Shown piece after piece: positions 1-12,400 of a stretch of 61,459 bases of DNA. Position 1 is the stretch's first letter. Every line of letters starts with the position of its first letter. The stretch spans positions 1-61,459 of the forward strand of contig JAUCBJ010002322.1 of assembly GCA_032718475.1 (NCBI GenBank), written 5' to 3'. Made by a program: the position numbers and the translations under genes. The notes beneath the pieces were generated by a model. The model was not told where the DNA came from, ran no database searches, and saw only the letters and a program-made list of their open reading frames with translations. Origin of the DNA: Nemertoderma westbladi. Its lineage: Eukaryota > Xenacoelomorpha > Nemertodermatida > Nemertodermatidae.

Positions 1-189
1 GGTCGATAAATGGGAACCAAGGCAACTTGGGAAACAGAGTGGAGGGGTTTACTGTGGAAGATCACCCATGGTGGTGAACAGGCTTTCCTTGGCTTAACGA
101 GCCTAAAAGGTTCTCCCATTCAAAATGAATATTCTGCACCTAAGGTAAATATACCCCACCCCCCCCCCCCCCACCCCCCCCCCCCGGGA

Positions 190-295
190 TTGGGTTAAGA
201 TGCGTCTCAAGAAAGTCATGGGCTGTCCACCATGCTTATTCACTCCATGAGGCTGCCAAAGTACAAGATTATGCCACTGACCAAGATTATAAGTC
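190..295 (-). mobile_element. LINE A 3'-region fragment
   Basis: On the minus strand this short stretch closely matches the 3' coding end of the RTE-like LINE copy found on the plus strand at about 31989-32081 (the same string about a histidine-rich 'WQPHGVNKHGGQPMTF' peptide). It is a 5'-truncated relic and encodes nothing complete. It is bordered by C-runs (159-172, 174-185) on one side and a 17-nt G-run (311-327) on the other. Confidence 0.7.
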
Positions 296-310
296 AACCA
301 CCAATTTAGT

Positions 311-327
311 GGGGGGGGGGGGGGGGG
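311..327 (+). repeat. G17 homopolymer
   Basis: Seventeen consecutive G. Comparable G or C runs occur at 159-172, 504-513, 1957-1973, 5701-5723, 5947-5961, 12401-12422, 29864-29874, 33644-33658 and 49915-49928. They can form G-quadruplexes and are also places where read and assembly length errors are likely. Confidence 0.95.
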
Positions 328-460
328 TAGACACCATCAAAACAAGCGCAGAGCGAATAGTTCTTGAGATATTGCAGAAAATGTAAAGTCCGGCACAAGT
401 CAACATGAGTGCCTTGGTGATTTATAGACCAATACACTAAAAATTTTACTACTAATTATC

Positions 461-1990
461 TTAACCCTATTAGTACCGGGCTATAAAATGCTGTACAAAT
501 ACCGGGGGGGGGGAAGGGGGGTCAAATTGACCCCTCCCTCTAAAATCTACAAATATTAACGAAAAGGTCTGATTTTTTGTTTGTTCGTAGGTATCACTAG
601 CCTGGATCTGACCCGAAAAAAAAATTTCGAAAAAATGTACTGGGGTGGTAATATTGCAGCACCAAAATTACAAATAGTGCACAATTTTCACAAAATTTGA
701 AAGTTACATTTTTCGGCTAATTATTTTTTAATACAGGTTTTCTGGGGCGCAAAATGCATTGGAAAATATTTAAAAATGATATGATTACCATAAATGGCTG
801 TTTAGTCCTCTATGCCTAGGAAAAAAATGAAAAAAACAAGTAACCTGCACTTTTCAGTTTGAACACAAAATTTTTAATTCACTTATACGATGCTATAAGT
901 TCACATTTTCAGATTTTCTAGGGCGCTGATTCTAATGGAATACATTTCTAATATGCCAGATCATTGCTACTTGTATTTTTCGGCGTAATTTGGCAAATTT
1001 TGGTGCTGGCACCAAATTTCGTACCCATCACCAAAAAGTACAAGTTTGCGATGTCCAGTGCTGTTTTTACTTGATTCCATCGGATTCAGGACCCTCATAA
1101 ACCCGTATAACGCAAGAAACAACATGATACTATCAACTGACCAATTTACTCATTTTCCAAAATTTGGTGCTGGCACAACAATTTTCACCCACCTTCGAAA
1201 AATACAAGTTTGAAAACTCTTATGAAATTTTTACTTATTCCATTGAATTCAGAACCCTAACATACCCGTATAACGCAAGAAACAAGATGACACAATCTAT
1301 TGATATTTTTGATGGTTTTCAAAATTTGGTGCTAGCACCACATTTTGCACCCACTTCAGAAAAATACAAGTTTGAGATGTCTAGTTCGATAATTATATAT
1401 TCCATTGAATTCAGAACAGCCATAAACCTCTAAAATGCAAGAAATAAATTGTCACAAGCAATTTTATCTATTAATGAGTTTTCAAAATTTCGTGCTAGCA
1501 CCAAAATTTGCACACAGCACCGAAAAATACAAATTTGATAAGCTTGGTGCAACTCGTATATATTTCATCGAAACCAGAACCCCAAAAAACCACCAAAAAA
1601 CAAGTTTCAAACAATCAATTTACAAAACTGACATATTTCAAAATCTGGTGCTGGTACCAAAATTTGGCACCCGCCGAAAAAAAAACAAGTTTGAATTTCT
1701 AAATCAATTTATATGAATTCCATCCAATTGCTAACACCAAAAAACCGGTGTAAATCAAAAATAGAGATGTTACAATTAATATTTAATGAAATGTAATTTT
1801 TAAAAAACGATTTTCGAAAACTACCCAATATGTTTGAAAACGGTTTTCACTACTAAGAAGACAATAGATTTTTAGGAAAAGTCATATAATTTCAGATTGC
1901 CAACTGCGTTTGTTTCAGAATTATAATAGAAAAACCACGGGGAAGGGTCATATTGACCCCCCCCCCCCCCCCCGGGTTTAATAGGGTTAA
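461..1990. mobile_element. piggyBac-like non-autonomous DNA transposon (MITE)
   Basis: The element starts TTAACCCTATTAGTACCGGG at 461 and ends with the inverted counterpart CCCGGGTTTAATAGGGTTAA at 1990, so both ends show a TTAA target site followed by CCC, the signature of piggyBac-type transposons. Just inside the ends, G-rich and C-rich stretches (504-519 and 1940-1973) extend the inverted repeat with a shared GTCAA-TTGAC sequence. No transposase frame is present, so it would depend on a transposase supplied in trans. The interior holds about five tandem copies of a 160-bp unit. Confidence 0.75.
985..1710. repeat. About five tandem copies of a 160-bp unit
   Basis: The phrase TTTGGTGCTGGCACCA, nearly palindromic, recurs with small changes near 1000, 1161, 1322, 1487 and 1643, each time followed by an A-rich 'AAATACAAGTTTGA'-type string. 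The spacing is about 156-165 bp. The array lies inside the piggyBac-like element. The short frames that run through it reflect the repeat, not genes. Confidence 0.75.
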
Positions 1991-2673
1991 GGCATCAAAA
2001 ATATATACATCACTGCAACGAATTGGTTTAGGGTATACAGACACCTTCAAAATGAAAGAGTAGTGATTAGTTGACTATAGTTTTTGTACAAAATGTGTGT
2101 AATGGGTCAACTCAATATCAAGTATCAATTTGTGGACATAGTCTTAACATTTTGAAAGAACTTTGACATTTATGACTTTGACTTTTGACATTTTGAGTTT
2201 AAAGGGAGCTAACTTAGATTTGTTGAATTATACAATCAAATTATTGATACACACTAATCGATGGCAAATTTTATCAGCTATCTGGTGGTATAAATAACTA
2301 TTTTTTTTCAAAATCTCGAGTTAGTGTCTATTTATTGCCATGTGACGATTAGGGTGGGGTGCTGGTCAAAAATTATCATTTTTTACATTATATAATACTG
2401 TATGTGAACCAGCCATTTATATTTAGACCGAAAACTGCACCCTAATTCATATCAAATCCAAAATGGTTCAGTTTCGTAAACTTCGGAATAAACAACTATT
2501 GCAGAGTAAACTTGGCCCAAATTGCTTCTGTTGGAGAAATAATAACCGAATTGCTTGCGGTAATATCTTAGATGTATTTATATGTCACAAATCTTGCAAT
2601 GGGTGATCTTACTTCGAGTCTTAATTCGACTTTCTTGCTGTTATTGTTCAGGAATTGCTATTAGTTCAGGAAT
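1991..2673. other. AT-rich intergenic sequence, no gene seen
   Basis: I see no coding frame with family resemblance, no tRNA-like unit and no clear repeat in this stretch. Confidence 0.6.
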
Positions 2674-3172
2674 GTGGGGCGAGCCACGAAGTTGGCGGAG
2701 CCTTAGCGAATTGACACTGTTAGGGGGTGGGTCAATTTATGCAAATAGTTGTCGTCGTCGTCGTTGTCGTCGTCGTCGTCGTTGTCGTCGTCGTCGTCGT
2801 TACGATTTTGACATGCTAATAACTTTGTCGGATTTAAAGCTGCCAAGTTGAAAATTTGTAGGTATCAATATGAGCAAAAGTTGAGATTTTTGAGAGACTT
2901 TCAGACACCATCAGTGCAATGGTCTCCCGCTAGAGGGCCACATGTCTAAACATTAAATGCCCTCCCATTTCTTTGCTTTTAATCCGTTTAAGCTGAAACT
3001 TGGCAGATATGTATTAGACCATTAGCTGTGACTTTCAAAGGAGGCGAATCCATCTGCAGTTCTCCAGTCTGCCGCTAGAGTGCCAACGTGACTATTTGCA
3101 TAAATTGACCTACCCCCTAACAGTGTCAATTCGCTAAGGCTCTGCCAACTTCGTGCTGCGCGAAGTCCCCAC
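2674..3172. mobile_element. Inverted-repeat (fold-back or MITE-like) element
   Basis: About 68 bp at 2685-2752 reappear in inverted orientation at 3090-3158 with only a few differences, and the outermost ends GTGGGG and CCCCAC also match. The interior contains a (CGT)n microsatellite at about 2749-2803. No transposase is encoded. The element lies just beyond the stop codon of the crystallin-like gene, so it may fall in that transcript's 3' region. Confidence 0.65.
2749..2803 (+). repeat. (CGT)n microsatellite
   Basis: Imperfect array of CGT with occasional TGT units. An arginine-rich translation through it is a consequence of the repeat. Confidence 0.9.
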
Positions 3173-3256
3173 TTCGTGTATATACATACATAAAATTTAA
3201 TCATTAGTTTAATTGAATCATTACAATTATTTTTTTACTACCCAATAATATAATGA

Positions 3257-3407
3257 CTAACCGTACTCATCGATCTTGGATTCCTCACAAATCATTCTAA
3301 ATGACTCTATTTCATTGATTCTAACAGGATATATATCCCTCCCGTATAGCGTTGCCTCGTAATACCCTCCGTGAAACACTAAACTTATTCCTTTGTGGTC
3401 GGGGTCA
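3257..3407 (-). CDS. Crystallin-like gene exon 4 (rest of motif 4, stop)
   Basis: The acceptor TTATAG ends at 3408. Phase-2 joining makes an Arg codon, so motif 4 reads WEVFRDPDHKG. It ends INEIESFRMIC plus a short acidic tail and a TAG stop at 3259-3257. Confidence 0.8.
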
Positions 3408-6400
3408 CTATAAATTAATATTTTAAAAATTATATCAACCAAAATCAATAATTGAGATAGTTAAGCACATATATGTGATATTATTAAATTTAATGGACTT
3501 TCACGCATTTTTCTTTATCAGTTCATCTCACTTTCTGAAATACTCTCATTGCATTGATGGTTTCCTGTTATGGCTGAACTTCTTATCCAGCACATTGCCA
3601 TATTTCCAATTCCAAATAGTGAGAGCAGTGTAAGTAAATCAGTTTCAATTGGCCTACTACCAAAGAGAGTGCGATGCAAAACACTCGGGAATGAAATTAA
3701 TTTCAGCATAAACTATATTAATTGTATATCTTTTATAAATCTTTATATATTATAAATCTTATATTCCTTGGTTACTACTTATAACAGCAATAATGCACTC
3801 CTCAATGAATGTATAAGGAAAATATCCACAGCATCAGCAGCCTTCCACCAAAAAGGCTGGACAGTAAGACAATATCCTGTTTCTGTAGCAACGAAACTAT
3901 GGACCTGCATTGCTCTGCCTTTTATTAAATACGGGTTTGGAGTTCCACTTTGGAGGGCTTTCTGATGTTTCAATATCTACTGTGTAGGATCGATTCGTTC
4001 TATAGAAAAGTCCAAAGAGGTTTACTTTATATGGGGAATTACCTGAATGACGCAATAGTTCACGAACTTTTCGGTGGGCAATCGCTATCCACAGACATTT
4101 TCAAAAGACTAATCGGTCTAATTGAACGCATCAAAACATGCCCAAAAACTAATCTACAGACCATAACGAGGACTTTACTGACAATAAATACAGAACGCGA
4201 CGGCCCTGGGTGTAGTGGAGCTCTTCAAAAAGCCCGTAACTCTTTCAACCTTCCCTCGATGATCTCCCTAGTAACCTATAACTACAACGTACACGATCTG
4301 TTTAAGGCGTGTATACTAACCGATATAATGGACTGTGCGGTCTTACTTAACCTGATAATTTATTTGTCTCAACTTTTATTTAACTGCCAATTTTAATTTC
4401 CAAGGTCTTGTCTTATTGTGCAGTGCACGTGTCGTATCGTGCGAAATGCATTTATCGTTTTTATCGTTTTTATCGTTAAACAATAAAACAACATCGATGA
4501 TTTATCGATTACTGAGATAGCGCCTTTCTAAAGAATTCGTTAAAACGGAGCTCAGAAACTGTATAGAGATAGCATATTCTAATAAATTCATTAGAAAGGC
4601 TATAGAATTATATTCTCATAAATGCCGTGGATTTTCAAAATTTTATTTTGTTCGAATTAACTTTCTATAAAGATTACATTAAGTCCTCATTTGCATTTAC
4701 TATATCTATTTGTATAACATTGTTTAAGTGGTTCAGTAGCTCAGTCGGTTAAGCGTTAGAAATTCGTGTAGTAGGTATCGAGTTCGAATCCTAGCAGGTG
4801 CGAATTATTTTTTGTGCTAAGTTTCAACTCATTTGAATTAACCGCTACGAATTAAATTGCATTTGCTCAAGGTAGATTAACCAATGTGATTGCAGTTATT
4901 AGATAGTAACCAATGTCGTGCAAGATACGTGTTTGCTGGACCAATGATTATCTTTAAAAACCTAGTAGAACTCATAGAACAATCTAGATTTATCTGGATT
5001 GTTAGCAGCACAAATTTGCTATAAAAGGTGCGATTTTGTTCATTAGTTATTCTTCTTTCTTACACAAGTGTATTATATTAGTATTAGTATTAGATATTAT
5101 TAGCGACGTTATTTCTTGTTACATTTATTGTATATTAGTTATTTGTAATAAAGTTAGAAGTACAGTCCCAATCCCAATAAACATTAACTTGGTCATTTTG
5201 GCGGCCAAAATTACCAAAATGGCCAAGTAAAAACTGCGGTATTCATGAAAGGAACTGCTGAGGCACGTTGGCTTGTTAATCACAGCCAGTGAATACAGGC
5301 TGAGTGTAAGTAAAGCCCAGCATGTTGGCGCTGATGTAGAGTTCTCTATACCTTTAGGTAGAGAGAAAAGTGTAGTAATGGCTGGGCTCGCCACTGTAGT
5401 TAAACATGCCTGTAAGAGTGCAGTATGAGGCGCCCTAACTTATTATTTTCTACATATAATTTACTAATCTAATAATTAACACACCTTTACCTGTCACTTA
5501 GGTTATAAGCAGTGTGCTAGCACTTGCAGCGTAATAATTAATTATTTACTTTAATTCTATTCGATTGGTAATAAAAATAACAAGTTCATATATTCAATTT
5601 GTAAAAATTCTTTAAAATATGAGAAAAGTACTTTACATCGATTTTTCTTTATTGAGCTGTTTAGTACGCTATAATATAAATGCTCTCATAAATACAGTTA
5701 GGGGGGGGGGGGGGGGGGGGGGGAGGGGACTAGACGCAATAAAAATTCATCACTCTCCACCCTCCAGGGGAAATTTGACGCAAATAACAGATGATTACTC
5801 TCAAAAATAAAACTGTAATGTTCATTTAAGTTTAATTTATTGTTTTGTTTAAAATAACATGCCACTATAACCTGCTCCTTTCCCTAAATTGAGAATTTAA
5901 CATTGAGGCGGGATATTAATTCGCCAAGGCGAGTTTTGCGTCCAGTCCCCCCCCCCCCCCCATGTCTCGATAAATAATAATTACATCATCATAAATACCA
6001 TCCCACACATCACCCAAATATGCCGACTCTGTTGACTGTTAGCACAGAGCCAGAGCCTGATATTATAGTGTTTTCAGTTACTATCGCCCTCGAATTCAGA
6101 CCCAGCTACTAGAAATAGGCCGCGCTAATCTGAATTTCATCAGTATACCGAACTCGTTCGAGACTGAGTGTCGCTATTTAATAGCTACCTCTCGCCCTGT
6201 CACAGACCCAGCTTCTAACTATAAAACTATAATTAGGACGCCTTCATACAGAACACGTTGCCATTTCATAATGACTCTAAACTGAAGCTACACAAAGGAA
6301 AAGGTGAGAAGTGATTATCTAATAATAACACACAAAATCCGATTATTATACATACTCCTCCTTTTAACAAAGCCGCATTCAACTAACTCCCTTATTACGT

Positions 6401-9400
6401 ATTAGCCTGTGCTGTATCAATGCCTCAGTGGGTGGTCTTTACTACAACTGAAAGGCCCGACTCAGCTCCAGGTAAATTAACAATCTGTCAATAATAAAAA
6501 TGAAAGCGAGCCGACATTTAGTCAGAGCAACCAAATGAATGTCCAAGGAGACGGGCTGTCTGGACTTGTCTGAGTCGAGGTAAATCGCTTCGCCAAAACG
6601 ACCAAGTAGCCCATAGGAATACACTACATTTTTTTGGCGATTTTGGTCATTTTGGCCGCCAAAACGACCAAGTTAATGTTTATTGGGATTGGGACTGTAT
6701 TTGTTACATCTGTTTGTTACTATGCTTCACCACGGTGAACCCAACTGAGGGACAGATGGCAGGCTAGATATCGGACCGCAGCAATAGACGAGAACATCAG
6801 AGGAATGTAGAAGGAGACAACCCGCAATACCCATTCTTAGTTATTCGCCCATCGCCTGAAAGGTTAGACAGCGTTCGATGCCTTGCTACCTAAGTGTAAG
6901 ACCTAAGATCGAAGGTAGAGGTATTGACACGCTGTGCGCTAAAAATTACATCTAGGGACTGTACTGTCTTAATTCAGAAAAAACCCGCAGTATACCTTCA
7001 CATTCCTACGGGGGGAAGGAGAGGAGATCAGGCAGAGAGATACTAGTACACAGATAGGACGCAGGTACACCAGTACAAGGCATACACATTGGTAGGGTGC
7101 AGCAAGCTGTACGCCTATACTTGCTAAGTATAGGTGCGTCGGTGACTGTTTGTAGTACAACGGTGTCCATTTGCGTTAGAACTTGTAGGCCAGGAAGGGT
7201 TACTGTGTTTTTATCTGAATTGGGATTGTACCGTTCAGGCGGTAGGGCAGTTTACTGCTAGGCGCATATAAATTGAGGCTATTAGGGATACTAACACCTA
7301 CCGTGTCCCTGCCGACATTCTGATAGGAAGTTGCCGTGCCCACCTAGGCAACCAAAATTCTAGATAGGACGCCAGGCTAGCTATTTTGTAACTGTACGCC
7401 TACTGTAGTAAACTAACACATTTCTTCTTAGTATTAGGGACCTGGTAAATTAAATTGCCGAATTCTGGGCGTAGTATTAACCTTATGCCTGAATTTGAGT
7501 CCTGGAAATACACAAAAGGGGAAGGAGCCTTATCATTCGTGAGTATTGGACCTACAAGCTACAAAATTAGAATATTTGTAAAATGTACACCAGACCCAGT
7601 AATTATATATGTGAAGGATCTAAAACCGATTTGACCATTAGAATCAAGACACACGCGCGTTAGGAATTATTTACACCTCAAAATATATAAAATAATTTTT
7701 GTCCGTACTGCACTTTGCCCGCTAGTTAGACACCTAGCTAGCGCCTCTATCTCTCACCCACATATAAATCACACCGCGGCAAAGTATACGAACACCCTTA
7801 GTCCGTCAGTGAGTCAGCCTGATTTTAGGATTCACTGCGCGGGATTTTGTTTTATCGAAGTTTGTCCGTTCGTAGACTGTCTTCTGCCTCACCGGTTATA
7901 AGAGACCGATACTGCAATAGATTTGCTTACTTAGAGTTTACTGTTTTGGTGAGAAGGTCGGATTATGTTTTGATTCACAAACTTTACAGTAGGATATTGC
8001 AGGATATCAGGTACGTCTCTTCGCTTCAAAGGCGCTATCTTAGGATACCATATCGAATTTCTAAGATGGAGCCTTTTTAATTAATTCGTTAAAAAGGAGC
8101 TATCTTGGAAATCGTCAATATTCTAATTTCAATCACAGTTTTATTGAATTTTTTGCATTTCTTTTAAAACAAATGATTTAAATGTGATTATTTTAATAAC
8201 AACCCACTATCAAAAATTATATCATCTGATGCAGAATTTTATAGGCTTTCACATGAAAAGAATAACTCAATTTTTTCAAAAATTTGAGATAGAACCTTTT
8301 TATTGCCACATGACGCATGGTAACTTGACTCTGTGTAATGTTTTACGAGTCTGTGTATTATATCATATATTACCATACTACCATTGGGTATAATACAACT
8401 GACTCCAGCATTGTTGTATTCCATCGACCACATTGCGTTTTACTTTACACTGCTGGGTTGTTTACTGGCGCTGTATTTAATATTGAAGTTCTGGACTTCT
8501 GGGTCTTTCACATGCAGTCTCCTGGGACAAGAAACGACGAGGCTAATGATTTCATCCATCGCGCTCTATCATCTACCGGTATCAGATTTACACTTATGAA
8601 TTGTCGTTTTTAGGTTTTTAGCATCATTCATGGTATGTCATTGTGTGTATTTGTATTGTTATGTATGTTAAATATTTTCTCTATGCATATTTATGTAAAA
8701 ATTATCCGAGACAAAATTATTTATTAATTTACATGAGTTGAATTTTGATGATATTGTTGAACATAAACTTCTGGATTAAATAATTACCGAAAAACTTCCC
8801 AGGGGTAACGTCCTGTTACTATAACAGAGTTTGCCTTGTTAGCGAATGTTCCTAAGTTGTCGCCACTACTACATCTGATATTAGCATCGGGCGAGATATC
8901 TCCAGGTGCTGTGTTGCATGACATGTAGTTTTCTCCTGCAACATAAAAAAATCAGCTGAAATGAAATAATGTTAATAATATAAATAATATTTCGATTTAT
9001 TTTTTGTTACCACTCCATTTGTTGTTGTTGATATCCACATTGATTTTGCTTACTTGAGAAAAGCATTGGAATTCGAGATAATGTGTTCCATCGCACATTT
9101 TATGTTTTTTTTTGGAAGAAATGAATTCGGTTTTGTAAAATTGGAGCTAGTAAAACTTGAAAACATAATTCAAGTTAATTCAATGAGGGGGCGGTTTAAG
9201 CGTTATTAGATACAGACCTTTTAGCAATTTTGTGCTTAAATAGCATATGCTCAAATAATGATAGGCTAAATAACTATAGGACTTCATCATTCCGCATGAA
9301 TCTCAGTCATATTGCTAACTATATTACAATACCATAAACTGGGATGCCAAGGAATGCCTGTTCACCATCACCACCATGATGGTCTAAACCCTTATTAAAC

Positions 9401-12400
9401 TGGGAGATTATAAAAGCATAAGTGTGGAAAAGAAATCAGTTATCCCTACTTGGTCGGGTGTCATTGTATACATTTTCTTGCTGTGATCGCTGCTGTGATT
9501 CTGAAACCCATCTCCCATATTTTTCGTGCAAAATTATTCATTCAATTAATGAATTAATTAATCATTCAATTTTTAAACTTTGTACCGAAAAGTTTATGGT
9601 AATTATCATCATTGGCTCAAATATTTAATATCTTTATTATTTCCATGATTAATGAAAATGACTAATGAAAAGAATAAAAAAAAAATACTACAGATATAAA
9701 AAAAAATGTATACTGCAGTATCAGTTTGGTGATTGTTAGGATAAGAATGTCATTTAACTGTGTGGATAAATATTTATCTTATCTGTATTATATTCTACTT
9801 TTATTATCTTATTATCTTATCTTATATCATATCTTAGATGGAGGTAATTTTATTTTTAATGTAATCTGTAAAAAAAAAGTATACAATGTTTAATTTAAAC
9901 GAACGGATGAAGTGGTAGGCATTCACCAGCGGCAGCATAGTGTAAAGATGATAAAAAAAAATAAAGTATTGAGGGTCTTTAGCTGGTTATATTATATTAG
10001 ATAAAGATACAATAGTAAACGTTTTCGACCTACCGGTCTGCATCAGATTATGTACTGGCAACTAACAGGAAAAGGTGGGGGTCTATATATATATATATAT
10101 ATATAAGTTTTAAAGGGGAATACCTGTTAGCTTATTCAATTCCGCTAACACAAACCCATAAAGTCAACCGTTAAGCAATATTGGGGGCCACGAGATTGGG
10201 TAACTAACAACTCGTGTCACCCCAACAAAATGGGAAGGAGAAACACAATGAGGGTCAGGGGCCAAACCCCTAACCGAGAGAGAATAGCTGGAGTGAACGG
10301 GAACACACCAAAGGGCGCACCATTAGCCAATCAGAGGGGGGAAAGGCATCGGTTAGGTACAGTAACAAGGCCAACCCGTGCAATATAACCAGTTGGCAGT
10401 AATCATCTCATTCAGTTATCTCAGTGTTATTGGTGTTACAGTAGCAATAGTTTAGCTAGGGAAGTACCGGGATTTCAATTACCGTTTCCCGCCTTCCGCG
10501 TACAACAATATTTATCTTATCCATTATCTATATCTATACTATACATATCCCGAATATTATATACAACGAACAACGTAAACTCTTTTATCTTTCACACACG
10601 GCGGGGACGCGTGAATTGACAAACCGGATAAACCGGGATCCTTCCTGGATCCCGTCACAGTAATTGAAACAGAGCTGCCGCCCTAGTTGAACTCAGTGAC
10701 TACCAGCCACCAATCTATAGAGGAGAGATGAGTCAGTCAGGAGAGACGACACCGACGCGGACCCCGGACGAAGAACTAACGATCCGTGAGGCCGCGACCA
10801 GATGGTATAGGCCCATGACGCCGGACCCATCGGTAACGGGCGATCTGGCAGTTCAGGACGAGGGGGGCCGTCTGGAGCCAGAGGTCGAGTCGAGAGGAGA
10901 AGGAGACGAGTCGACATGGAACGAGGGTCGACGTGCCGACGTCACCGGCCAGCCACAGGCCGAGGGCGACGAACGGCCCACCGAAACGGCGACGGTGGGA
11001 CCGACGGTACAACGCCGGACCCGGAGAGATGAGGGAGATGTCGGTACCGATGTCGCCGGCCAGCCACAGGACGAGGGCGACGGACGGCCCACCGGAACGG
11101 CGACGGTGGGGCCGCCGGTACGACGTCGGACCCGGAGAGACGGAGGAGAGGTCGGCAACGAGGACGTCGGGGTTTCTGATCGACTTCGACAGGCCTACAA
11201 CGCGACCCGGAAGCTACTAAAGGAGGCCAAGAAGGGGGCGGAGATAGATGAGGTGAAGTTAACGAGAGGACTAGGTGAGTCGAATAGACATTTTAGCTAT
11301 CTAATGCGTTTCCGGCAGAGAGAACTGGCCAAGGAGAGAGCGAGAGGGGTTGCAGAGGAACTGTGTGATTTATGGCGGTATAGGGGTATGCAACCTAGTG
11401 CAGTGTACGTAGGGCCATACTTAGTCGATGCCCAGGGTGTAAAATTTGAGTGTTGGAGGAGACCTGAGGAGGGCGAATCCGAGGTTGAGCCCGAGGATTC
11501 GATCTCGTCGGTCGGGGGAAGTTCTGGAAAGGGGGGGAGAGTCAGTAGGTCGGGAAGGCGGAGAGAATCCGTCGTAACCGATAAGTCTGCTACATCCTCC
11601 GTGAAAGAAAGACGGGTGAGAGAGATAAATGCCACGTACCATCTCGACCTGATAGAACAAGGTCAGAGAGAGTTAAATAGACGGTTAGAGGAGGGGAGAA
11701 TACAACTAGAGAGGGAAGCGGTACTGATTAGAGAAACCAGGGAGAGGGCCGAAAAGGCCGTGGAAAGCCTTAAAGAGTGTGAGGAAATAGAAAGGAGGGA
11801 ACAAGAGGAGCGTGTGGCGAGAGAGAAAAGTGAATGCAAAGAGCGTGAGGCAGAACGCAAGGAACGTGAGGCGAGAGAAGAAAAGGAACGCAAAGAGCGT
11901 GAGGCAGAACGCAAGGAACATGAGGCGAGAGAGGAAAAGGAACGCAAGGAACGTGAGGCGAGAGAGGAAAAGGAACGCAAGGAACGTGAGGCGAGAGAGG
12001 AAAAGGAACGCAAGGAATGTGAGGCGAGAGAGGAAAAGGAACGCAAGGAACGTGAGGCGAGAGAGGAAAGTGTGCGTAGAGAACGTGAGGCGAGACGAAG
12101 GGAGCGAGCTAAGAGAGAGGCGGAATTGGCCGACCAGAACGCACGGGAGGATCGGGAGAGAGTAGCAAGAGAGAAGCGTGTGCGAGAGAAGGTGGAAAGA
12201 GAGCAAAAGGAGCTTATAGAGTACAAAGCTAGACGCATCCGCGAACTAGAACTGGTGCGGATAGGGGCGTCTGAGATCGGGACTGGCTCGGATATTTTCA
12301 TACATTATTATATATATACATACATATTATATATACATTTATTGATGCCCCACTTACAGAGACCGCACGACAGACACGAAACTGGTGTGACCGTACGGGC

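Noticed and set aside
1164-1716. Three overlapping short frames with repeated peptide NLVLAP
   Set aside because: They are translations of the 160-bp tandem repeat in a non-coding transposon.
2582-2851. Arg-rich frame as a gene
   Set aside because: The Arg stretch is the (CGT)n microsatellite.
11663-12301. Long Ser/Leu-rich minus-strand frame of 212 codons
   Set aside because: It is the antisense shadow of the E/R/K repeat ORF of the BEL element.
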